DNA of 64,000 nucleotides from Anisodus tanguticus (lineage: Eukaryota > Streptophyta > Magnoliopsida > Solanales > Solanaceae), in assembly GCA_034509755.1 (NCBI GenBank), contig CM067547.1, positions 44,790,859 through 44,854,858 of the forward strand, read 5' to 3'. The notes beneath the pieces were generated by a model that was not told the origin of the DNA, did not search any database, and saw only the letters and a list, made by a program, of their open reading frames with translations. A program made the translations under genes and the position numbers. Shown one piece after another: positions 23,311 through 34,735 of this stretch (position 1 is the stretch's first letter; every line of letters begins with the position of its first letter).

Positions 23311-25262
23311 CAAAGTGGATGATCAAAAGATCAAGGCAGTAAAGAATTGGCCGAGGCCCACAACTTCTACGGAGGTACGTAGTTTCTAGGGCTTAGCAAG
23401 TTATTATCGAAGGTTCGTAGATAATTTCTCTTCTATTTCCGCTTTATTGACAAAGTTGATGCATAAGGCAACTAAGTTTCAGTGGTCTAAGGCTTGCGAA
23501 AAGAGTTTCCAGGAGTTGAAAAATAGATTAACGTCGGCACATGTGTTAGCACTACCTGAAGGATCAAAGGGCTATGTGGTTTATTGTGATGCCTCCAAAG
23601 TACGATTGTGTTGTGTTCTGATGCAGCATAGTAAAGTTATTGCAAATTCTTCGAGGCAATTAAGAAAACATTAGTAGAACTACCCGACTCACAATATGGA
23701 ATTGGCGGCTGTTATATTTGCTCTAAAGATATGGTGTCATTACCTGTATGGAGTTCATGTTGATATATTTACAGACCATAAAAGCTTATAGTATATATTC
23801 AAGCAGAAAGAGTTGAATTTATGACAACGAAGATGGCTTGAATTACTAAAGGACTATCATATGGATATTTTATACCATCTGGGCAAGGCAAATGTTGTAG
23901 CTGACGCATTAAGCCATAAGTCAACGGGCAGCCTGAGATATGTGGAAGGTGACAAGATGGAGATGACCAGGGATCTATACCGATTGGCCAGTCTCAACAT
24001 GTGACTCTTAGATATAGGAGATGGAGGTGCTATAGTTTAGGACGCTGCCGAATCGTCCTTAGTGGCAGAAGTAAATGCACAACAATTTGATGATCCAACC
24101 CTAGTAAGGATCAATGATGGTGTTCCCCTTCAAAAGAAGCGATTATTCGAGTTGTCAGAAAATAGAGTTCTCAGGTATAAGGGCCAGCTATGTGTACCAG
24201 ATATAGGAGGGCTTCAGGAGCAAATCATGGCTGAGATCCACCAGTCCAGGTATTCCATTCATCCTGGCTAGACTAAGATGTATCATGGCCTCTGACAGAT
24301 TTATTGGTGGAACAATATGAAGAAGAATATCACATAATTTGTCGCTCAGTATCCAAATTGCCAACAAGTGAAGATCAAACATCAGAAACCTGGAGGACTG
24401 TTGCAGAATATAAAGATATCAACATGGAAATATGAGGCGATTAATATGGATTTCATTACAAGACTGCCTAGTTCTCGTCGGTAGTTTGATTCTATATGGG
24501 TTATCGTGGATAGACTTACAAAGTCAACTTATTTCCTACCGGTCTGAACCACTTGGCTGAGGATTATGCCAAGATTTATATTAAAGAGATAGTTTGACTT
24601 CATGGAGTCCCGGTGTTTATTATATCGGATAGAGGCGCACATTTTACAACTAAATTTTGGAGATCTTTTCATAAGGGATTGGATACTCAAATTAAGATCT
24701 CCTATTGGTTGGTTTGAAGTTGGCGAGACAAAACTACTAGGACCTGACTTGGTACAACAAGCTGTAGAAAAGGTGAGGTCAATTCATGAGCGATTGTTGA
24801 CAACTTAGAGTTGACAAAGGTTTTATTCAAATTACCGACGTCGCAATTTAGAATTTGATATGGGATATTAGGTGTTTCTAAAGGTATCGCCTATGAAGGG
24901 CGTAATGAGGTTCGGTAAGAAGGGTAAGCTTAGCCCCAGGTACGTCGGGCCATATCAGATTATTCAGAGAGTCGGTCAAGTGTTTTATAAGCTCGAGTTA
25001 CCCCAAAAATCAGAAGTAGTTCACCAGGTATTCCACGTATCGGTACTTCGCAAATGCTTAGGTGACCCATCTCGCATAACCCCCATTGAGGATGTTCAGG
25101 TCATAAAGGACCTGTCATACGAAGAAGCTCCCATCGTTATATTGGATCGCCGAATTCATAAGCGACGGAACAAATAAGTAGACTCGGTGAAAATAATTTA
25201 GAGGAATAATAATGTAGAAGAAATGACTTGGGAGGCCGAAGAAGATATAAAGTCCTGATAGC
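23311..25262 (+). pseudogene. Ty3/Gypsy chromovirus pol, truncated and broken
   Basis: Sequence enters mid reverse transcriptase (KVDDQKIKAVKNWPRPTTST) and continues into RNase H (GYVVYCDASKVRLCCVLMQH, DYHMDILYHLGKANVVADAL). It then shows the integrase zinc domain (PDIGGLQEQIMAEIHQSRYS, YPNCQQVK) and core (MDFITRLPSS, WVIVDRLTKSTYFLP). It ends with the C-terminal block RYVGPYQIIQRVGQVFYKL, FHVSVLRKCLGDPSRITPIE and a chromodomain-like tail (VEEMTWEAEEDIKS). This domain order and the tail fit a chromovirus of the Tekay/Del kind. Many in-frame stops are present (for example after SSRQLRKH and in YSIHPG-stop), and gag, protease and half of RT are missing. Confidence 0.88.
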
Positions 25263-25596
25263 CTTATTTGTTCCAAACCCCAAGTCTATATCGATACTCG
25301 TGTGGTACGATTCTCTCATTCCAACTTTATTCATATATCTTAAATCATATACTTTATTTAGCTGCTGATGTTGAGACAGATACGACAAGTGCAACTTAGA
25401 GTACGACGAGTGAAAGTTAAGTTGAGTTATTGCTAACCCCCTTAGTTCTTGTGTATATAGACGGTCGTGTGAGTCCAATTAGATATTTTTATGCTATTTT
25501 GCAGCCATATATGGAATCAATTATTTGTATGGGTTGGTTGATAGGTTTCGGGTAGCCATGTTTACAAGGGAAACTCTGCCGAAATCCTAAGCGTTT

Positions 25597-26512
25597 GACG
25601 AGGGTGTGGGTGAAGTGAGCCATAGAGAGAGAAGAAGAGAATAGATCCGTCATCAGGTCAGGAGAAATGGTCAATGGTAGGCCTATTGCAGAGGGATGCT
25701 AAGGGGCAGAAGTCAATCCAGATTCCCTTTCCGCGTTGGAGAGGTTTCTTTCCCAAACCCGCGACCCTAAAAGCTCTTCTAGCTTATCGGAGATGAGTCC
25801 CTTCAAGGAATCAAACGTAAAATCTGACAAGCGTTCCTCCATATTCTGGTCCAAAGGACACGTAGCCGGGGGCGAGTCCAAAATCCAATTGTTCCATTTT
25901 CCTTCTTGTTCATCAATCGAAAATCGCCGCCACCTTCCTTCAGAGGTAGCCCGATTGGAATCTTGTACACTTTCCTTATCTTTCTTTTATTGATCCAGCC
26001 TCTACCTCATAGAAAATCCTGTTTAGGAAAGGAGTAGGTGAGTGAGTGAGTCCTCACTGACCTGAGCGATTTCGATCACCTAGCAGGCCTTTTATTTGGT
26101 AGGTAACATCGCCAAAGCGTTAGATCAAGATAGATCGTAGACCTCAGTCTTGTTTATTGCTAGCTTGAGTTCATAACTTTACTATTTATCATTAAACGTA
26201 TAATATCCCGACTTCGCTAGCCAGAACGAAATGGACGGTTGCTTGCAAGAGGTGGCGATCGGCAGTGTTCCAAAGCGCCATAACGACGCTGCTCCTGCCG
26301 CCCCCGGCGGGCGGAGCGCTCGTTATCCTGACTTTTCTCTGATTAAGTAAGGCCCAGTGACACACCAACCACGCCCCTTCTCTTTCTCCGATCATAAAGC
26401 CTATCCTTGGCCGCAAGGATTAAGAAATAGCAATGTATCAGGGGCTGAGCGTACCTTCCGCTCAGGAACAAGAAATGGAGCTATTAAGTGTTGGTGCCGC
26501 TTTCCTTTTTCT
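25597..26512. other. Foreign segment inside the Gypsy element, organelle-like
   Basis: The Gypsy 3' internal region is normal up to GGAAACTCTGCCGAAATCCT and resumes with CTTCAACATTCGAGGATGAA. Element copy 1 has only about 50 bp between these points. The roughly 0.9 kb in between is unlike its surroundings: more GC-rich (a CCCCCGGCGGGCGGAGCGC stretch near 26300), few stops on the minus strand, and a texture typical of plant mitochondrial intergenic DNA. I cannot name a gene in it. A nuclear insertion of mitochondrial DNA is my preferred reading, but this is inference. Confidence 0.45.
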
Positions 26513-26555
26513 AGAATCTTCAACATTCGAGGATGAATGTTCCTAGGGGGAAGTA

Positions 26556-27928
26556 TGTTACGCCTCATAAGTTTCACATTTCGTCGTGTCGTTATTTGAT
26601 ACCGAGGTCCCAGGAAGAGGTGCAATCTTACGAAATGATAATATAGGTTTATAGCTTGTTTATGGAAATCTCGGAGTGTATGAAAGTTAAACGGCTCGAA
26701 GAAACTACGTTTCGACAAAATCAGAAAAACAATCCATTTTGACAACAAGATTGAGGGACCGTCAAATGACCAATCTAAATTGTAAATTTTACTCTGCAAA
26801 ATAAAATCTCAGGTCTAGATTGATGGACCATCAAATAGGTCGGTGCAGATTTGTTTTAGTATAAGAGTTATTTTCTCGACTTAAGGGCTCATTTCCCCAA
26901 ATAATCAAACCCTAAATCGTCCCTAAACTCATCCCTAAGGCTCTCCATCCAATTGGAACATAATTCAAAGGTAAAACACCAAAGATCAACGTAAAGAATC
27001 CCTGAGCTATCGTTAATTTCACTTCCTTCGTGTTGTATCGACTTTGGAAACAATTTGGGGATGGAATAAGCTTCAGACCAGGGAGGTTCTTGGAGTATTC
27101 AAGTTAAGATTAATCTTCCCTAGCTTAATCCTAAGTTGGTATACGTGTTAGATTGAATTTCGGGGAGAATTCTTGAAGAACTTAACGACTATGAAATTTG
27201 AAGTTGAATTAGGTTGTGTGGGTTATTTTCATTGATTGGAGTTGTTTGAATGGAACTGTATGAGTATGGATATGTTGATAGGGAGAATTAGGTGTAAGGG
27301 TAAAGATTGTTGAATCAGGATATATTGAATTTGATCTAGAAATGATCGTATGAAGTATTGCCCGCAAGTTGTTTGGATATTTGTCTAAATGAAAAACCCT
27401 CATAAGATTTGGGATTTGATATTGATACAGATCCTTTATATGATGTAGATAATCATTCATAACGTGTACAAAGTTTCATGGACATACCTAGATTCCTTGA
27501 TAAGGTATGTAAGACAACTTTCTTTCTTGGCATAACTCGATATATCATTTCGTTGAATAGAAATCTCTTTGGTGAAATAAAGTAGCGAAAAGTTTTCTTT
27601 GACAAATTGATCATAATTTTTGGGTACTTTCTTATCCATAGCATCTCTCGGATTATATATGTCCCAAAATGTTTGGATCGAGATTCTTGAATGTAGCGCC
27701 AATAACAATGGTCGGAGGATAACGACTCTAGGTCACTCCGGCTCTACTTGTGGTATCTATTGGAGTCTGTATTGCATTGCACTTATATATATATGTAGTT
27801 CTTTTCTTACCGAGTCTCACTATAGTCGGCCGTGTACGACACCTATTATGCACACCATTGCAGTTAGTTTTGATATTATCGAGTACCACATCTGGACCGG
27901 GTAAGATCGAGTCCTCATCGAGGTGCGC

Positions 27929-27992
<64 letters not shown>

Positions 27993-28539
27993 TATGATAT
28001 GATATGATTTGCCCTATAAAGAGGCTATATATTACATTACATGGCCCCACTAAGCGACTTGATTTTACAGACATGCATATATCTTCATGAGTATGACAGG
28101 TAGGCCCTCAGAGGCTTGTTATGAGTTTCCAGATTGACTTTTGTACCCATATCTCTTATATTATACTTTCTGCTTATATTCGTTATTTGCCCTACATATT
28201 CAGTACATATTTTGTATTGATGCCCCTTTCTGTGGCACTGTGTTCATGCCCGCAGGTACAAATAGGCAAAGTGGCGCCCCTCCTTCGAAGGTGATCTGCT
28301 CAGCTATGATTGTCGCATTCTCTTCTCTTGGAGTTGCAGTACAGGAGTTCTTAGGTACTATTATATATGTTACTAGTATTTTGGGGTATGGCGGGGCCTT
28401 GTCCTGACCTGTTGGTATGTATATACTACTTTTAGAGGCTTGCAGACTTGTGTATAGTGGGTGTTTGTATGTCGTGGCCTTGTCGGCCTTTTTGTTAGTA
28501 GTGTACTCATCTAGTGGCCTTGTCAGCCTTGACTATCTC

Positions 28540-28576
<37 letters not shown>

Positions 28577-28742
28577 TGCTAGGACTCTTCTGCGTGCAGG
28601 TTTTCATTCAGTCTTGTCGTAAATGGTTGTTTAGAGGCCTTGTCGGCCCAAGTTTCATAGTACAGGGTTTACATACTACGGTAGTACGCTCAGGCCTTCG
28701 GGCGCTAGGTGTTGGCCACACCCCCAAGGTTGGGGTGTGACA
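26556..28742 (+). repeat. Ty3/Gypsy 3' LTR (copy 2, 2187 bp)
   Basis: Follows the polypurine tract TCCTAGGGGGAAGTA, opens TGTTACGCCTCATAA and closes GGTTGGGGTGTGACA. It contains a long (TA)n run at about 27929-27991, another at about 28546-28574, and repeated GGCCTTGTCGGCC phrases towards the 3' end. It is the best match to the LTR fragment at 19193-20145. Confidence 0.85.
27929..27991. repeat. (TA)n microsatellite in Gypsy LTR
   Basis: Uninterrupted AT dinucleotides of about 60 bp. The corresponding place in the LTR at 21050 has only a few TA units, so the run expanded in this copy. Confidence 0.95.
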
Positions 28743-29150
28743 TTTATACAAGATAGATATTGTATATAGGTGTATAAAATATATAATAGTGTATAAGAGG
28801 TGTGTATACACCCATATACACTATTATACAATAATATACAAATTGCAGTTTATACATGTACGGTTGTTTCACTTTTCACTAGAAACCCCATTTTCTGGAG
28901 ATATACAAGAATATACAATATTCTTATACAAGAATATACAAACTACGGGGTTATTATTTATATATGTACTACAGGTTGTTTTCACCATTTTTAAGTGAAT
29001 ATACAAGAGTATATAATATTAGACAAACTGCAGTTTATACATGTACTGCAGGTTGTTTCACTTTTCACAAGAAACACCCTTTTCAGGGGATATACAAGAA
29101 TATACAATATTCACACTATTATACAAACACCAACACCACCATCAACAGAC
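28743..29150. repeat. AT-rich diverged tandem repeats with TATACAA units
   Basis: Three diverged copies of a unit containing TTTATACATGTAC..CAGGTTGTTTCA and GATATACAAGAATATACAATATT (near 28850, 28955 and 29035). A palindromic stretch at 28780-28828 is built from GTGTATA and TATACAC. No coding meaning. Confidence 0.7.
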
Positions 29151-29461
29151 TAGCAACAACCACCATCATCGTTGGAGTTCTGTTCTCTGACGAACTCACG
29201 ACCATGATGAGGATAGATATGAGAATAAAGACTAAGTAAAGCCCTACCCAAACATATGCCATTTATTTTTCTTATTTAGCTCCGCAAATCATTTTGATGA
29301 AAAATGAGGATTTTTGGTGATTAAAGTGCTTTCTTTTATATTTTTTGATGCAATACACAACAAGCAATGAATCGGAGCAAAAGGCGATTCCGATTTTGAA
29401 GTCGAGGTAATGATCTACTTTGGAGCCGGAGTAGTTGGGTGTGTCTCGCTTGAAACTTTAT

Positions 29462-29675
29462 TCTCCGGCGAACTCACCACTATCAGATCTGAGTGGATTT
29501 TGTGCTCCGGCGAACTCAAACACCAGATCTAAGTGGTTTTCGTTTTCTGGCGAACTCACAACCACCAGATTTGAGTAAAATTTCTTTCCGGCGAACTCCA
29601 ACACTAGATCTAAGTGGATTCCGTCCTCTGGCGAACTCACCGCCACCAAATCTGAGTGAAATTTTCGGTGATGAG
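29462..29675. repeat. About 41-bp tandem repeat, five units
   Basis: GGCGAACTC recurs at 29467, 29509, 29549, 29590 and 29630, each followed at similar distance by AGATCTRAGTGG or a variant. Spacing is 40-42 bp. It is followed by a GA-rich microsatellite (29672-29702). The period is not a multiple of three, although one minus-strand frame happens to stay open. Confidence 0.85.
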
Positions 29676-29702
29676 AGAGAGAGAGGGGGAGAGAGATAGA
29701 GA

Positions 29703-30589
29703 GGTTGGGCCATTTTTGGTAAGAATTAAAAATGTGGGTTAATTTTGGAAGCATTGTTGCCCTAAATTTCATACAACGTAATTATCTATAAAAAAAAACT
29801 TATTTTCCCGAAGAAAATTTGGACATAGACTTACAAATTGTAGACATTTAAATTATTTCATAGTAAATGAGCGAAATAATACATATGTTTGCTATCTACA
29901 AGACCAAGAGTTGAAAGAGCAAGTAAGTAATTAGCGAGACATATTTTAGGTACAATTATGCATATTCTGTGAAATTATTTGCAAGAAAAACATGACCATT
30001 GAAACTTCATTTTGGAGGAGGGGGAAGAGGGTTAGGACTTAGGACCAAGGAAAGAGAGATTAAACCTTCAACCTACAGATCTTAGTATATGGTAGCTTTT
30101 CACTACTAATCGTTGAGCTAAATATTTATTGACCCGTTGAAACGTTAGAGTCCCCTTTAACAAGCTTCTCATGTATACGTTTTATCTGCTCGAGTAGTTA
30201 ATACTTGTGGCAGTGATGCGTGGAAGATTATTCACATAGTGATAATATTAGGTTTTGTTCGTAGTCTAAACAAATATGATAAAAGTTCTTTTCACAAAAT
30301 GAGCTAGATGCTATGATTGCTAAGCAAATGCCAATGCTTAATGGATTGATCATATTATTATCGATTATGACTGACAAGTATCGCAGCAGAGCACATTTAT
30401 ATTTTCATTTATGTGGCATATATAGAAAGAGTGTAATAGAAACTTGATTGAAAATGAAAGTCTCCTTATTGGACTTATATATAACTAGTTAACAACTTAT
30501 GTTCAAGAAATTATTGAAGTATTTCCTAGTTTAATTTAATATTTCTAAAAAATTTAAACTAATAGCTTGGTCTCCACCTTTTGCAGGAA
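29703..30589. other. Intergenic sequence
   Basis: AT-rich, with stops in all frames. No gene or repeat was recognised beyond low-complexity stretches. Confidence 0.5.
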
Positions 30590-30880
30590 ACATAAATTAA
30601 ACACTGATGGTTGTATCAAGATGCAATATGGAGATGCTACTTTTGGATGGATATTTTAGAGATGCTCAGGGAAAGTGAATGTTGGAATACTCGGATAAAA
30701 TAAAACATACTTCAAGCCTTACTACAGAATTGTGGAGCATCATTTAAGGACTAAATGTCGCAAACTAAATGGATTATGAAGCCGTAGAAGTAGAAACAAA
30801 TTGTTTACTGCCTGTCAAGCTTATCATGAAAGATGACGTACTATTATTGTAGATTGTAGATATTTATTGCAGGCCAATAA
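30590..30880 (+). pseudogene. RNase H-like remnant of a plant LINE-type sequence
   Basis: Short frames read KHKLNTDGCIKMQYGDATFG and, after frame changes, MDYEAVEVETNCLLPVKLIM. They recall the plant RNase H domain in LINE-type or related proteins (K-NTDG at the start, VE-ETD near the second metal-binding residue). Stops and shifts are numerous. Low certainty. Confidence 0.4.
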
Positions 30881-30915
30881 AATCATGATTAGACATATAT
30901 AGAGGGAGGCAAACT

Positions 30916-31070
30916 AGTGTGTGATTTTCTAGTAAAGAAAAGCCACAATCATAAAGAGCCTTTGATACTTAAAATGACTCCAGAGTAGAAACTCCATATC
31001 CTTAAAATGACTCCAGAGTATCAAAGCCTCTTTATGATTATGACTTTCATTTACTAGAAAATCGGCACAC
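30916..31070. repeat. Long inverted repeat (hairpin, possible MITE)
   Basis: The left arm (about 30924-30969) and right arm (31017-31062) pair with few mismatches. The arms contain ATTTTCTAGTAAA and ATCATAAAGAG.CTTTGATACT. The loop of about 45 bp carries two direct copies of TTAAAATGACTCCAGAGTA. The solo LTR lies 9 bp to the right. Confidence 0.8.
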
Positions 31071-31078
31071 CAATTTAT

Positions 31079-32057
31079 TGTTGGAAATTTGCCTTTGGCG
31101 GGAGTTGCGACCGACCAACTTTAACGGCTTAAACACTAGTGTTACGTATGTTGGAGAATTCGGTTCTTCACACATCCATGATCTACTAAGTACGTAGATA
31201 ACCGTAGGGCCAAGAATCGTCAAATTTCATTGAGAAATGAAAGAGATATTGGTCCACGAAGTGAGGTGTTTGAAGCATGGAAAGTGTGGTGTTGTGTTCA
31301 ATTCTCCCTCATCGGTAGAGGAAGAAAGAATTGTTGTGTATATAAGACTCGAAATTGGTTTGGGGTTTGGGACCCCAAGGGGTATCCCATGTGTTTAAAG
31401 GAGGGAGGACCTAGATGTGTTGTTTGGTCCCTGAAGTTTTCAGAAATTCAGAATTTCGGCAGACACGAACAGAAACGTCCAAAGACTCAATTCAAACCAT
31501 TTATTTTGGCTGAATTACACCTCCTATAATGGCATCCGTTTGGTATTTCTCTCCTTTAATTTGGTGGCTTTACTACCTCCATAATGGTCATTATTTGGCC
31601 AATAATGGCTGTTATGGAGGCAGTCAAACAGTCCCTTCCCCACCTATATAAACACCTCTTACACCATTGTTGAGGCACACTTGATATACACGAAAATATA
31701 CAACCAGAAAATCAGTTCTTCCTATAACTTCCAAGCTTCATTTCATTATTCAATATTCTTCACGGTAGCTCTTGAGTTTCCTTTGCTCAATTGTTCCATT
31801 GTTGTTTTATCTTGGGAAACGAATTGTCCGGGACGTATAAAGGATACATATGGGGCAATATTGTCTTAAGGACAGAGTGTCACACTCGACTCAGCAAAAA
31901 TCAAAGCAGTTTCCGGTCTTCTTGTTCAACAAATATTGTAATTTCAGTTTTGTTGTTATATTGTAATTTTCAGTTTTCTAGTTGAATTGTAATTTCAATT
32001 CTTACATAAGCAGTTACTTGTAATTTCCGTTTCTTGCAAATCCTTGTAATCCCAACA
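31079..32057 (+). mobile_element. Solo Copia LTR (979 bp)
   Basis: Opens TGTTGGAAATTTGC, closes CCCAACA and is flanked by a perfect 5-bp duplication TTTAT (31074-31078 and 32058-32062). Its sequence is homologous to the LTR at 2042-3166 in the opposite orientation. It contains a TATATAAACACC stretch at about 31644-31655, a likely core promoter. No internal domain follows, so it arose by LTR-LTR recombination. Confidence 0.93.
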
Positions 32058-32062
32058 TTTAT

Positions 32063-32715
32063 ATATATATATATATATATTAATTTGCTTGATCTTAGTC
32101 ATTACTTTGTTTAGAATTACGAAAATAGAATAAATAAAAAATCCAAAGTGGTTCATTAACCCCTTTAGCAACAAACATATTCTCAAGAAATTTTATGTTT
32201 AAATGGAGTATTGAACTAGACCATTTTCTTAAGCTAGTTAACATGTGACTGTTGAAAACGTTATACTTATTAACTAAAATTATGGAGTATTACTAAATAT
32301 TAAAGATAGTAGGGAAATTAAAATTATGATTTATGAAAGAGCCGTTGGGATTTAAAACAGCTAGCGGTGACGCAATAGTACATGAAGATGTTACGACAAC
32401 GACAAAACGGAAATACGTTGTTAGTACCCTGACGTTAACCTTGACCATGTCCTGCATTAATTAACGTTGGGTTTGGTAGGAAGATGCCCGTTACATAGTA
32501 CAGTTCCCTTTTGTGTTACATAGACTCGGCTATAGATAACTATGTATTATATATTTATTACCTAATTTTAGATAATCTGAACAAATAATTCATATTTATA
32601 CACACTAATTAGATATGAATATTATTAATAAAAATAAGAATTTTAACTTATATATATTGACATTTAAAACTCTTTACTTGAGTCGTCTGACCGTTTCTTT
32701 TGCTTTACTCTTTAA
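32063..32715. other. AT-rich intergenic sequence
   Basis: Nothing recognised apart from a (TA)n run at 32060-32080. Confidence 0.5.
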
Positions 32716-32754
32716 TGTTGCTTTGTTTTGATTGTCTTGCTTGTGATTATGCTT

Positions 32755-32887
32755 TGTCTTGAGCTAAGGGTCTCCCGAAAACAGCCGCTCTACCTACCAA
32801 GATGGAGATAAGATATGTGTACACTCTACCCTCCCCAAACTCCACGGTATGAGATTTCACTGGGTATGTTGTTGTTGCTGTTGTTCT
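32755..32887 (+). mobile_element. 3' end of an RTE-type LINE with TTG-repeat tail
   Basis: The phrase CCCGAAAACAGCCGCTCTAC, then TACACTCTACCCTCCCCAAA and GATTTCACTGGGTATGTTGTTGTTGCTGTTG is the common 3' end of plant RTE LINEs (and SINEs that share their tail). The same tail appears inverted at about 57015-57060. Copia C is inserted at the end of the TTG repeats. Confidence 0.75.
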
Positions 32888-34425
32888 TGAAAATATATTT
32901 ATATCCTAGAGACAATCTGTATTAGGACAAATGTACTTTATACACATTCGTATTATTATTAATGGAGATTAATATTTTGGCATTTGCAATTATTGAATTA
33001 TTATTTGATTGTTTGTAATTATTCATTAATGTGCATCCCTTGAGCTTACGTTGTCATTAATAGAGTGAGATATTCATGATAGAGCATAACTCTTAAAATA
33101 GCCTCGACTAATGATCATCGAGAATGAGATATCGATGATATGTGATAAGTCGACATGTGGTCTGCATCACATCCTTAGAGGATGTAGTATGTCTCACCTG
33201 CTACGAGTAATGGCTACTCATGATGGACATATGGATACTTTGGAAGTATTGGTATACCCTGCTGATATACTGTTTGTTATCTTGTCTAAAGTATGATCAA
33301 CGTGTGGGAGATAGAAGTCCTTAGACTTGAGGTCAATACGCGCCTTGTCTACAAAGTAATGTACTTTGATCCCGTCCTAAGCTCTTGTATTAGGTACAAT
33401 ACGATGTGGATTGAAGGTGGTAGTTGAGCCAAGATTAGGATTCATTCCTCGAATGTATATTCGAGAGAACACTCGGATTCTCAGTGATATTAGGTTGACT
33501 AAGTCATTGGCCAACGCAATAGACATATTTAGAATATGGTCTAGTCGTCAACTAATATAGATGAGATACAATGATTAAACCATTTGGATAGACACTTGAC
33601 AAATCCTAAGCTTGATCGAGTGTGTCGTGAATGAAAGGATTTTATCTTACCACATAATGGTTAAGTTTACCGGATTCGCGTAAACATACTTCACATATTG
33701 AGTTCGTCTTCCGGTGCCGTCTAGGAGTTCCGTGTAGACCTTAATTTGATTAATGTCGATATGAGAAGGCATGTAGGGTCACACTATGTCGGTTGTCCAT
33801 TTCGATCTAAGGATGTAATGAGAGAGTAATTAAATGTTCGATTTGGAATCAAGATATTTAAATGAATAATGATTATTTTAATTAAGTCAAAATTGGATTT
33901 TGGATTTAATTAAGAATGCACGGAAAATAAATCGAGACATTGCAGGAGCACGTCGAGCAACCCGACGCCCATACCCTAGGGCCGCGACGCGGTGCAGGAG
34001 CACGTCGAGCGCCGCTACGCCCATACCCTAGAGTCCGACGCCTCTGCATCGATTTTTGGGCCAGGCCCAAGGTCAAACCCTAATCCGGTTTTGACATAAT
34101 TTTCAACTATAAATAGAGGCATTCCCTTCATTATTCATACACTAATTTCTGAAAAACATTCTAAGCCTTAGAGACTTAGAATCAAATACTCTCGAACCTC
34201 TGCCGGATTTCCTAGATTTCCGAAAGAGAAGTACATTGAAGCTTGCAATCGGAAGGGCAACTGCGTGTGCACCTTATAGTAGATAAAATTCCAGATAATA
34301 CTAACTTGTAAGTAAATATTTTATGTTACAAGTTCCATTGTTGTATAACCATACCAAAATTATTGTTGGGGTAAGTAAGAAACAAAACTTTTAAACTTCC
34401 GTTGTGCCTTACTTATGTGCTTTTA
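32888..34425 (+). repeat. 5' LTR of Copia C
   Basis: Nearly identical to the 3' LTR. It carries an extra tandem copy of about 45 bp of the GC-rich phrase GCAGGAGCACGTCGAGC (about 33943-34040) that the 3' LTR has once. A TATAAATAGAGGC core promoter lies at about 34110. Its last about 20 bp (ACCCAACAAAATCCTACA in the 3' LTR) are replaced by unrelated sequence, so the LTR/internal border is uncertain and no primer site is visible. Confidence 0.88.
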
Positions 34426-34439
34426 AACATAAACGTTTG

Positions 34440-34735
34440 TAAGGACGTCGGCGCCATGACCCTATAGTAGGGAGCCGCGACGTTGGTTAGGGTTTCAAGG
34501 CGGCGCTGCGGGTCCATGTTGGAGCACCGCAACTGATACGTCGTTTTGAAAAATATGAACTCACTGGACAACAGGCGCCACAGCGCTAATGTATTTTGCA
34601 GAAGGAGAAATGTTTCTGGCTCTGCAGCGTCACGACGCTAATGCAAATTTTCAGAAGCCGAAAGGCTATTGTCTCAGTGGCGCCGCGACGCTAATCAATA
34701 GTGCCGCAGCCCCACCTGTCCAGAAATAAATTTTT
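34440..34735 (+). repeat. GC-rich degenerate repeats at the start of Copia C internal region
   Basis: Variants of GGCGCCGCGACGCTAAT occur at about 34574, 34627 and 34680 (spacing about 53 bp), with further GGCGCC phrases upstream. The same motif type is in the LTRs of this family, so this may be LTR-derived. Confidence 0.6.

Noticed and set aside
27750..28074. Open frames on both strands through the (TA)n run
   Set aside because: They encode only Tyr-Ile repeats generated by the dinucleotide run inside a Gypsy LTR.
29458..29772. Minus-strand frame of about 100 codons across the 41-bp repeats
   Set aside because: The repeat period is not a multiple of three, and the peptide is just the repeat read in shifting frames. 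There is no start context or domain.
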